This document shows, one piece after another, positions 46,370 to 55,917 of a stretch of DNA of 64,000 bases. The translations under genes and the position numbers were made by a program. The stretch is taken from NCBI GenBank assembly GCA_030544215.1, contig JARZZO010000008.1:18306614-18370613 (forward strand), given 5' to 3'. Position 1 is the stretch's first letter. Every line of letters begins with the position of its first letter. The notes beneath the pieces are model-generated. The model did not search any database, was not told where the DNA came from, and saw nothing but the letters and a program-made list of their open reading frames with translations. The stretch comes from Zantedeschia hybrid cultivar. Taxonomy: Eukaryota; Streptophyta; Magnoliopsida; Alismatales; Araceae.

Positions 46370-48004
46370 TTATGGGTAAAACTTCTTCAGATACACCCCA
46401 TTCCATAGGTGGAGTAACTCCTCTCCTTTTTCATTGATCAAGCGGTATGCATTACCTGAGTATGCCTCCTTGATTACAAATAGACCTTCCCAATTTTCTT
46501 GCAACTTGCTCCTGGGACCAGGAATTTTGATCATTTTTCTCTTGAGTACTATTTCCCCAATTTCAAACTTTCTTTCGAGAACCTTCTTTGCATAGAATCT
46601 TGCGATCCTATTTCTGTAAACTTGAGCGTGGTTTGCCGCCATTATCCTTTTTTCGTCTAATAGTTCCAGTTGGGTTAACATGGCCTTACGACGTTCGGCG
46701 TCGCTAATTCCATTATCCAACTGCACTCTTAGAGAAGGAAGGAGAATCTCATATGGAAGTACCGCATCTGTTCCGAATGTCAGTGCATAAGGTGTTTGTC
46801 CGGTGGGGGTTCGGACAGAAGTATGATACGCCCAAAGAGCTTCTACTAGGCGATCCGACCAGTCTGAATAATTGTGAGATCTGCAAGTTCTTTTGATGAT
46901 TCGAATGAGAGTCTTATTGGTGGCTTCGGCTTGACCGTTTCCTTGTGGATAGTAAGGCGAAGAATGGTGCAAATTAATGCCATACTTACTGCACATGTCC
47001 TGGAGCTCTTGGGAGATGAATTGTGGTCCATTGTCGATGATGAGATCGCGTGGCGTCCCGAACTTGGCGAGAATGTTGCGCTTGATGAACTTCACCACCG
47101 TTGATGCTTTGATTTTCACAAACGCTTCCGCTTCAGCCCATTTAGTGAAATATTCAGTGACAGTTAAGATAAATGATTTCCTTTTTATTTCGCCTGATCG
47201 ATCCTCCAGAGGTCCTATAACGTCGAATGCCCACATGGCGAAGGGCCAAGGGGAAACGACGGATTTGAGAGATGATGAAGGTGCATGAACCTTGTTAGCA
47301 TGTAACTGGCATTTCAAGCACCTCTGAACAAATATGGAACAATCAGCCTCCATTGAAAGCCAATAATAGGACATGAGGAGCTTCTGAGTTAAGGCACGAC
47401 CATAGATATGACCGCCACAATCGCTTGCATGAGCTGCTTCCATGACATGGTGAATTTCGGTATCATCTAGACACCGAAGGAGCACCCCGCTGAAGGATCT
47501 TCTGAAAAGATGTCCGCCTAAGATAAGGTATCGTTGAGATGCACGGCGGATAGCCTTACGGTCAGAAGATGTGGCATAAGATGGGAATGACCCATCGCGA
47601 AGGTAGTTCATGATATCAAAATACCACGGATTCCCATCATCCCAATCGGGGGTGAGTTCCTCCGTGATAACAGAGACATGTTCAGATGAGCGGAGGAATT
47701 GCTGGAACCAGGGGTCCTGGAAGGAGGGCGAGTCTTGCTTGTGTAGAGTGATAGTAGCTGAACTTTTGGTGATGGGAATCTCTAATGCTGAAGATAGGGA
47801 GGCCAAGGCATCTGCTAGGATGTTCTGAGACCTAGGCACATGTACGTAGGTAATCCTTCTGAAATGCCTGGTTAGCGACTTTACTAACTCCTGATATGGC
47901 TTCAATTTTGAATCCCGGGTTTGATACTTGCCCACGGTTTGGCGGAGGATCAATTGAGAATCTCCAATTATCCTCAATTCTAGGACTTTAAGGACCAGCG
48001 CCAA
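46370..48004 (-). pseudogene. Tat element A: archaeal-type RNase H (end) and integrase
   Basis: A 544-codon open stretch. It begins in the archaeal-type RNase H (RIIGDSQLILRQTVG, then PRSQNILADALASL) and continues with integrase. The integrase has an HH-CC zinc region ending FVQRCLKCQ, first Asp in AFDVIGPLED, second in LIIDNGPQF, and Glu in GNGQAEATNK. The triad is intact. The upstream half of the RNase H is in another frame (shift near 48085), so the polyprotein is broken. Integrase would insert element DNA into chromosomes. It ends in the GNAYRLINEKGE C-terminal segment. Confidence 0.88.
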
Positions 48005-48483
48005 TTTTAAGCTAGCTAGGAGAGCCTCATATTCAGCGACATTGTTGGCTACTGAGAAGGAGAGTTTGGCAAGCGTGCGGAATACTTACCCCTTCCGAAG
48101 ATACAAGGACCACTCCTATCCCACTACCTTGAGAATTAAGCGCCCCGTCGAAGTAAATGACCCAGGATGGAGTATCATCCACTATTAGACCCAACTCCTC
48201 ATCCGGGAATTCCTCGTCGGCGGGCGAAAATGTAGGCAGCGGATGATGAGCTAGGTGTTCGGCAATTGCTTGCCGCTTCACAGCCTTCTGATTTACATAG
48301 GTAAGGTCAAATTGGTTCAAGAAGTTCTGCCATCGCACCAGCCTATTTGTTATAACTGGCCATTCTAGCAAATATTTGATCGGGTCCATTCTTGCTAGGA
48401 GTTTGACCTCATGGGCGAGGAAGTAGTGCTTCAATTTCTGCACTACCCAGACGACGGCTGCACATGTCCTTTCCATGGCAGTG
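48005..48483 (-). pseudogene. Tat element A: RNase H and archaeal-type RNase H (start)
   Basis: The frame 48033-48476 holds the end of the first RNase H (MERTCAAVVWVVQKLKHYF). A connection follows, then WVIYFDGALNSQGSGIGVVL, the start of the second, archaeal-type RNase H with its catalytic Asp. Presence of both domains defines the Tat lineage. It is separated from the RT part by a TGA where a Cys codon is expected (about 48482-48484), and from the integrase part by a frameshift. Confidence 0.85.
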
Positions 48484-48485
48484 TA

Positions 48486-49558
48486 TCACTTTTCGGCATC
48501 GTTGAAGAGCTTGGAGAGATAGTACACTGCTCTTTCTTTCTTCTCGTCGTCAAGTTGGGCCAATACTGCTCCAGCCGATTCTTCAGTGGTGGAGACATAT
48601 AGCAATAAAAGCCGCCCTGGGATAGGAGCCATAAGGACTGGTGGATTGAGGAGATAGCTCTTCAATTCGTCGAAGGCCTTTTGACACTTATCACTCCAAA
48701 TAAACTTTGCCCCTCCTTTTAATAAATCATAAAAGGGTTTACATCTCACAGAATGTTGAGATATGAACCGTCTGATGAATTGCAAACAGCCGATGAGACC
48801 CTTTATATCCTTGACATTTTTAGGAGGGGGCATTTCCACTATCGCCTTCACTTTGTCCGGATCAACCTCAATCCCCCTTCTGCTCACCATGAACCCTAGC
48901 AATTTACCAGAAAAAACACCGAATACGCACTTTTTTGGGTTCATTTTCAGTTGGTGCTCTCTTGACCTCTGCATTACAGCGCTAAGAATTGAGCATGTCC
49001 CTTCCTGGTTTTAAACTTCACTAAGATATCATCCACATAAACCTCCATGTCGATGTGAATCATGTCATGAAAGATTGCGATCATTGCCCTCTGGTAGGTG
49101 GCTCCAGCATTCTTAAGCCCAAATGGCATGACCATGTAGCAATAAGTTCCCCATGGGGTTATGAAAGATGTTTTCTCTTGGTCTTCTTCAGCTAGTCGGA
49201 TTTGATTATATCCCGAAAAACCATCCATGAAGGACAACATTTCAAATCCAGCCGTGTTATCGACCAGCAAGTCTATATGAGGTAGTGGGAAATCATCCTT
49301 TGGACAGGCTTGATTGAGATTGCGAAAATCTATGCAAACCCTAACCTTTCCGTCCTTTTTTGCCACGGGGACAATATTAGCCACCCACTTAAGATAGAGC
49401 ACTACCCGAATGAACTTGGCCTTGTGTAATTTGTCAACCTCTTCTTTTACTTTAAGTGCTAATTCTGGTTGTAGCCGTCTCAACTTTTGTTTCACGGGTT
49501 TAGCATCAGGCTTGAGGATTAGCCGATGTTCCACCAATTCTGTGTTTAATCCAGGCAT
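48486..49558 (-). pseudogene. Tat element A: reverse transcriptase and start of RNase H
   Basis: The RT has VRVCIDFRNLNQACPK, DGFSGYNQI, MPFGLKNAGATYQRAM and the active site YVDD (codons at 49028-49039). It continues after a frame change near 48974 into KKCVFGV and LLGFMVSRRGIEVDPDKV and then the first RNase H. In that RNase H the expected catalytic Asp block reads LYVSTTEESAGAVL, i.e. no Asp. In this lineage the second RNase H is thought to supply the activity. Confidence 0.88.
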
Positions 49559-50060
49559 ATCCTCATATGACCAAGCAAACCCATCACGATGTTCTCAGAG
49601 CACGGCTATTATGGACCCTTCTTCTTCCAGACTCAATCGGGCGCTAATTAGCACTATCTTCGGATCCTCCTCTATTCCAAGGTTGACTTCTTTAGTGAGT
49701 TCGTCGATGGCTGATGAAGGTTCATCAAACCTTCTCGTCCCATTGACAAGTAGTTTGGCCAAGTCATCCTCCTCTTCCCCTTCGCAAAGCTCAAATACTC
49801 CCAGACCATCGCTGTAAGATTCATCTTTCACAAGCTCCAATGGCTCAGAGATGACCCCTATCTGAAGAAACTTATCCGACTTGTTCAAAACTTTACACCT
49901 ATTTGCTAACTCCTGAACTAAGAACAAAGGAACTTGCTTAGCCCTACAATCTCTAGACAGGGAGGAGGCTATCCTAATTCCTAAACTACTATGTACATGA
50001 CCTGGAAAATGGGTCAGTTTTGTCCTCGATGGGACAAGGGTAGACCCTTGGGACAAAGAT
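49559..50060 (-). pseudogene. Tat element A: protease-RT spacer
   Basis: The frame 49595-50056 is acidic and Ser-rich with no recognised domain. It is part of the polyprotein between the G-patch and RT and corresponds to the place where the element B deletion ends. Confidence 0.55.
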
Positions 50061-51305
50061 TCAACGATGGCGGGGTTGCCCCACCACGTAAGCTCCTCGA
50101 AAGTGACTTCCCCCCTTCAGGATGAGAATTGAACTTTTTTTTTCGCGACTAAACGCCTCTAACATGAAACATTCAGAAGAAGTGGCATCGACCAGAGCTG
50201 AGAGCATTGGGATGGACGGTGGATGGAACAAGAAAGGAATGAACGTAGCAGGAGCTGGTTCATTCCTGGCCAAGAAGAGCCCTATCGGCGGGCTGCTTGA
50301 TTCATGAAACAAGGATAATATGCCAAAATCTTCTTCATTTCCTTCTTGACTACCCTCATTATCTCCTTGCACTCCCTCTTCTATCATGGGCAATCCCTGC
50401 TTCTTTCTCACAAAGTGATTCATGAGGGACCATTTCTTTGTTCCTTTTGGTGGTTCAGTAGACTTGTAACCCAGGCCACATCCCCCAATGACAGGGTTCT
50501 CTAAGATGGGGTTACGAATGCCTTGTTCTTCTCTCCCTAACCCGGAACCTGAGCTATACCCCATCTTACTCATGAGCTGCCAACCTATGCCAGGCCTAGG
50601 CCTAAGATGAGAATTCACGGATGAAAGAACGAGCTCTTTGCCTTTCCTGGAAGTTATCATGGACGGAATCTGTTCTGCTGTTACTGAGTCCAATGACTCA
50701 ATGTAGGGAGTGCTTTTGACCTTCACAATCTTCCCGTTATACGGGAATTTATAGCACTGGTGGTTGGTGGATGGGACTCCCAAGGTTTGGTCCATCCAAG
50801 GTCTCCCTAGAATAGCATTGTAGATTGGCTTAATATCCAGGATGTAGAATTCTGAAATCATGGCTACCGGGCCGATTTCCAGTTGCAGGAAGATCTTTCC
50901 ATCTGCTGGTCTTTGGGAATTATCATAAGCTGAGACCATCATAGAGGTGGACTCAACCTTCTCTGGATCTATCCCTATCCTTTTGAGGGTCTTAAGGAGA
51001 CTGACATTGATAGAGGCTCCAGTATCCAGTAAAATGGAGTCTACTGAATGACCATTGAGAGTGGCGGTTAGGCACAAAGGAAGGGATCGGCACTCGGAGG
51101 GAGCTAGAACCTTTTCTGGGAAGGAGATCATGGGGGTCTGAGTGACTGAGAGGATGGCATTAGTGACTCCTCCACTAGGAAGATCCTCATTGACCGTGAT
51201 TTGTTATAGGAAATTAAACAGCGTCTCCCTGTGTGTGGGAGATTTTCGGATTAGCTCAAGGATAAAGATCTTAGTAGGGGTCTTCTCTAAATGCTGGAGG
51301 ATGTC
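50061..51305 (-). pseudogene. Tat element A: protease with G-patch (gag end to 51305)
   Basis: It contains the retropepsin motif LLDTGASINV and AILGRPWMD. A G-patch follows (GWQLMSKMGYSSGSGLG, then REEQGIRNPI). Upstream, 51132-51305 reads as the gag-protease linker (SPTHRETLFNFL, one stop, NEDLPSGGVTNAILSVTQTP). It is cut at ATGTC by the LTR of element B. The equivalent uninterrupted codons are in B near 56780. Confidence 0.85.
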
Positions 51306-52952
51306 TGTAGGCGCCCGGAACGTCCCCCGCCGCGGCTGCGGGCTTCGGGCGAGGGTTCCTCTCCGTTCGTCTTAGCACTATGGCGATTCAAAGGGGGTTA
51401 AAAATTAGGATGTGATCGCCAGGAGCATTACCTTTCGGTCCCTGTGCTCCACAGGAGTGTAGAAGGTGATCGCGCGTTTTGTGGGAGCGGGGGATGCTGG
51501 TTCCTCCTTCTCTTCCTCCGGCTGGCCAGAGGAGGAGAGCCCGGTACTCTGCACGCGTGAATGTGGTAAGGATCCCTGAAAAGAAAAGACAAAACAAAGA
51601 ATAACCCGATTCGAACTATAATGTGCAGAATCTATCCATAAAAATGTAAAAAACTAGCTAAAATCAGAGGGGAACGCACCGGATGGGTGGTTGGGAGGGA
51701 AGGTGACCATATGTTATGGCCACCCACCTCCCGTTTTTTGTTTGAAACCTCTGGGGGTAAAGAGTGCTAAGTCATCCTAGGATGCATGCATGCAGATAAG
51801 TGCTCGTGTGTGAAAAGTGAAATGATGTGTTGAAAGTAAAACGAGAGTGAAAGAGGGAGAATGTTACGGCATGGACGAAATTTGGAAATGCAATGAAGTG
51901 AAAAAGGTGAAAAATAAAAGAGGGTTAGGAAGACAAGCCCATTTAGAGTGACGTTCCTCCTGAAACGGCCTTCTGACTCTTTGCCCGCTCGACTCCTCAA
52001 AGCCGACCCGCTCCGAGGAAGAAACTCCTTCTTAATCCCCTTCCAACCCCTCCGACGCAACCCCCTTGCTCGAGGGAACCTGGGGGGTTTAAATAGATGA
52101 AGGAAAAAGTAGGAGAAAATAGGGGTCTAAATCCCCGTAAATCAACCTTCAGCCAATAGAAAGTGGTCAAGGGTCGGAGGTGGTGCGCGCGGTAGTCGCC
52201 GGAGTGGGGAGTGGTCGAAGTAGTGGGGGACGAGGGCGGCGAGTAGAGGAGATCGTGGGGAAGACGGAGTCAAGGGAGTGGTTAAGGAGTGGACGGTCAG
52301 GTGACATGCCTTCCATTCTTGTGGTGGAAGGCAGCCCGGCTGGCCTTCGAAGGGAGTGGAAGGCGAGGGGTGGCCTTCAAAGGAGGCGGAAGGCAAGGGG
52401 TGGCCTTCGAAGGAGGTGGAAGGCAAGGGGGCTGGCCTTCCACGAAAAGGTGGTAAAAAGTGAAAAAGGTGGCTAAAAAAGGTGGAAGGCGAGGTGGCTG
52501 GCCTTCGAAGGGGGTAGAAGGTGGGGGGTGGCCTTCGAAGGCGGTGGAAGGCAAGGGGGCTGGCCTTCCACGAAAAGATGAAAAAAGGTGGCCAAAAGAG
52601 TGGAAGGCGAGGTGGCTGGCCTTCGAAGGAGGTAGAAGGCGGGGGGTGGCCTTCGAAGGCGGTGGAAGGCAAGGGGGCTGGCCTTCCACGAAAAGATAAA
52701 AAAAGGTGGCCAAAAGGGTGGAAGGCGAGGTGGCTGGCCTTCGAAGGGGGTAGAAGGCGGGGGGTGGCCTTCGAAGGGGTTGGAAGGCGGACTGGCTGGC
52801 CTTCCACGAAAAAGGTGGCTAGAGTCGGGATTTGGTTAATGGGCCTAGCTTGTAGTGGGCTGAGATGGCTGAAATGAGGGGATTTTGGTGATGAAGGGCT
52901 AATGATGGATTGGGTTCATGACCAAAAGGGTGGTCCAAAATCGGTGTCTACA
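51306..52952 (-). repeat. 3' LTR of Tat element B, 1647 bp
   Basis: TGTAG/CTACA termini. The polypurine tract GGAGGGGCATT (minus strand) is at 52953-52963. It is longer than the LTR of A mainly through its expanded minisatellite. TTTAAATAGATGA keeps a TATA-like box near 52085. It carries the intact site GTGACGTTCCTCC (near 51950) that the Athila LTR hit in the partner 5' LTR at 62271. Confidence 0.9.
52310..52810. repeat. higher-order minisatellite, ~120-bp units
   Basis: Three ~120-bp units each combine three GGCCTTCGAAGG-type 33-40-bp repeats, the inverted border CTGGCCTTCCACGAAAAG and an A-rich GATAAAAAAAGGTGGCCAAAA link. Unit starts are near 52480, 52600 and 52720. Frames through it give repetitive Pro/Phe peptides that are not genes. 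Confidence 0.8.
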
Positions 52953-53414
52953 AATGCCCCTCCGGGACACCTATTTTGCAGTGGAGTGGAACGGAATGAT
53001 AAATAGGTGTTCCGAAAATCGAGACTGATTTTGGACAACCCGAAAAAAATGAATGAGCTATATCCAAGGATGATATGCGAATGCGGCAAATACATGAAAG
53101 CTAGCCAATTGAGTTGCAAGAGTGGTTTAAGAAAAGGGACAAAGTTCAGTACTAGAGAATCACAGTCCGTGGGACCCCGGGTGCTAGAACCGCGAGGCCT
53201 TGGCATACCAGAATATAGCGATCTGGCCCAAGGGGATCTCGAGCATGAAAGGTGTAGGAGTGTGACTTGAAGAACTCTCAACACAACGGGCGCGCGGTGG
53301 CCTGGCGCATCATGGGATCGCCAAGTGAGAGAATCTTAAGCACACGTATTGGAAAAAAGGATAAGGTCTTGCAATTCGAAGAGTTAACTGACACACAACT
53401 GCCAGAATCACAGA

Positions 53415-53804
53415 TCAGCGATGGGTTAAGCAAAGTGATGAATGATGGTCATTGCCCCTAGGGCGAGGATGAATGCTTATGCAAATGCTGGTTAAAATTA
53501 ACAAAATTCCTAATGCAATTCCTAATGCAAACAGGAGGGATTTTATTGGCCAATCGAATAACTTGGGGAATATAGACTCCTCATTATTTTGTTTAAAGAG
53601 GAACTCAGAGTCTATACGCCCGAAGTTATTAGCCTCCTGTGTCTTCAATCCTACTTGCTTCGGATTCCCTGCAGCTGCAAGAACGCACATCAGTAAATGT
53701 AAATAATCAATGATCCGCAATATCTTAATGTCGAGCTGCAAGGAAGCGAGGGACAAAGGTCCCTGTCGAGTCGAAGCCAGCGCGGAAGATATGGCCATTC
53801 TCAA
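53415..53804 (-). CDS. 129-codon frame with a hydrophobic segment
   Basis: Sense strand of element B. It contains a 20-residue hydrophobic stretch near SLLFALGIALGILLILTSIC, which could be a membrane segment, partly created by a local repeat of TTCCTAATGCAA. In element A the matching region has stops and shifts. It also overlaps the stop end of the conserved frame 53725-53969 in another frame. Most likely a chance frame. Confidence 0.15.
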   Translation of the reverse strand: MRMAISSALASTRQGPLSLASLQLDIKILRIIDYLHLLMCVLAAAGNPKQVGLKTQEANNFGRIDSEFLFKQNNEESIFPKLFDWPIKSLLFALGIALGILLILTSICISIHPRPRGNDHHSSLCLTHR

Positions 53805-53969
53805 AGTAGAATGTCAATCCGGCTGCTTTCGGCTTCGACTCGACAGCAAAAGCATCCACCTTTTGGACAGAATCCTTTTCCTGTATACACAGAATGAAGG
53901 AGAAGTAGTTAGTAGTATCTGTTTTCGGCCCCTTGCCCAGAATAGAGCAACTACCTTTTCCCTAGCCTT
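53725..53969 (-). CDS. conserved short frame in env position of Tat element B
   Basis: Open without an early ATG. Its end (KAAGLTFYFENGHIFRAGFD, then STGTFVPRFLAARH, TAA at 53725-53727) matches the frame at 32779-32997 in element A. A splice-acceptor-like TTCATTCTGTGTATACAG precedes GAAAAGG inside it, at the same spot as in A. This suggests an exon of a spliced transcript. No family recognised. Confidence 0.3.
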
Positions 53970-55455
53970 CGCATAGGGTCAAGGGGCCGTATCCAACTAA
54001 CCAGACAACAGGGAGAGTATTGAAATTGATGCGACAAGTAAATATGCAAATGCTGGTGAATATTAACAAATGAGGTGTGTGATGATTTTTTTTTTTTTTT
54101 TTTTGTCCGACCACCTGGTGACTGCCCAGAGTTAGGCTGGTTGAATGATAAAAGGGAAATGCACACTCAACTTCCCAGGTATCCTAAGCTCACATCTAGA
54201 TTGATTTGGGCCTCTAGACTCCTCAAACTAACCTTGACCGGTTAAGACTCATACTGATGACAATACAGTCATGCCATGCTTAGGCTCCCAGTTGCTTCCG
54301 ACCACTTGCCCAAAAAGTTTTCGAGGTAAATGATTTGCCCGACCCGGGTCTCTTTCCTCACAATCTAGAAGGTATATGATGGAACACCTTGGAACCCTAA
54401 CGGTCAACCGCGCGACGCTGACCCGGAATCAGACGCCGTCGCACCGATTGGTGACGCGCATGCATTGACCTAAGCCCGAAGTTGTAAGGGTACACATTGA
54501 GATTATGGTTAAGAAATTAGTTCACCAGAAACATCGACATTACTCTTCACCCATTTTGGACTCCTGTGATCATGTGAGCATGTGACGATTTTTTAAAACG
54601 AACCATTTTGAAATGATGTTCAGTCTTTAGATAGCTATCTCGTGCTGAACCTTGGGGGAGAAAAAGTGAAGAAATTGTAGAGACAAACCTCACAGGAGGA
54701 TCAACAAAACCGTTAAAAGGGCGAGCTGTGACAAAACAGACCCATTTTGACCTCTTAGATGCCCCTATTTTGACTTTTCAGGCCTTTGGTAAATTTCATG
54801 GCCAGGCACGGTCACGACCAGGCTTTTTTCATGATTGCTTGAACCCCTTTTTCTTTTTTTTGTATTTCTTTTCTGCTCTTGACATTTTTTGGGGTTATTT
54901 GATATTCCGCCTGCGGGGACACTGCCCTCTTTACGTGCTCTGGTCCTTTACATTTCATTTCTGGGCCCTTTTTTTTTTTTTTTTTTTTTTGAGGAGTTAC
55001 ATCCATCGGGTTTTTGAGGAACCGCAGTTTGCTGAGCTCGACAGTTTAAGGGCGTCAACTGTCCTGATCGGTCGAGAGACGAAGAGCAAATGTTGCATTT
55101 GACAGTGCACTAAAGACTTGGAACTCATTTTAAACATGTTCTCTTTGAAAAACGTACAGGTGTGTGCATCTCATGATGAGCATAGGGATCCGTATGAAAG
55201 TAAAGTAGACATGTCCAAAGTTCTGGTGGACCAGAGTCTTAGCCAAACCGCAATGTCAACCCAACCTATCATGCAACTAGACCTAGACAGGGGGTTACGT
55301 GGCAGTCACCAGACAGTTGGATTTTATGTTTTTTGATTTTTTGTCATTTTCATAGGAGTATGTACATACTTACAAATATTTTTGATGCTTTTTGGATATC
55401 CGATTTTTTTTTTTGGGAGATTTTGAAATTTTTGATTTTTTTGTATTTTTAAGGG

Positions 55456-55917
55456 TAAAACTTCTTCAAATAGACTCCTATCCAAAGGAAAGCTTTTCAA
55501 CAATTTTCAAATATTTACACTTGTTTACTGTAAACGAAAGAACCTACTTACCTCTACAACTTGTGGATAAAGTGGAAGCTATCCAATCCCTAAGCGATTA
55601 TGCACAAGACTCAGAGAGTGAGTCGGACATGTTGCAAAGGTGGGTCCTTGAGACACAGACCCAATGATGGCAGAATTGCCCCAGGAGTGTGCTACGACCG
55701 GTGATAAAAGCCTGAGAAGGGCAGGTGTGTGAAATAGTAAGGGAATGAGAGCGGTGGGTACCTGTTCATCCCTCACTAAGGAGGCTCCTTCTCGTCGAGT
55801 GATTGGTTCATAGAACAACAGCTGTGTTGCGAAATCTTCTGCATCTTCCCTCTGAATTTCATTGATTGCTTCCTTCAACTCATCCTCAAGATAGTGTATC
55901 TTGAGTACCTCTTGATT
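55456..55917 (-). pseudogene. Tat element B: pol deletion junction and protease-RT spacer
   Basis: 55456-55488 matches the integrase end of element A (near 46373-46405). From about 55495 it matches the protease-RT spacer (near 49880 on). So the junction joins integrase end to spacer and removes all catalytic pol domains. The frame 55579-55878 is a remnant of the spacer. Confidence 0.7.

Larger units (their letters stand above)
30613..51305 (-). mobile_element. Tat-type element A (with aRNase H), decayed and nested into
   Basis: Element order on the minus strand: gag-pro (from 51305 down), spacer, RT, RNase H, archaeal-type RNase H, integrase (stop at 46370), a long 3' non-coding region, and 3' LTR (30613-32014). 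It is interrupted by an Athila element at 33632-45121 and cut in gag-pro by Tat element B at 51306; its 5' end lies beyond B, outside the window. The second RNase H after the first identifies the Tat lineage. Several frameshifts and one clear nonsense codon show it is dead. Confidence 0.88.
52953..55455 (-). other. Tat element B, region between deletion point and 3' LTR
   Basis: About 2.5 kb aligned throughout with element A (32015-33631 and 45119-46369). It carries the uninterrupted version of the Athila target (GTGATCATGTGAGC near 54565). Short frames are described separately; otherwise no gene. Confidence 0.65.

Noticed and set aside
46874..47828. Plus-strand frames over Tat pol
   Set aside because: Shadows of integrase and RNase H on the minus strand.
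53710..53976. Plus-strand frame of 88 codons similar to 32764-33033
   Set aside because: Antisense to the element; similarity is explained by conservation of the sense-strand frame and of the DNA as a whole.
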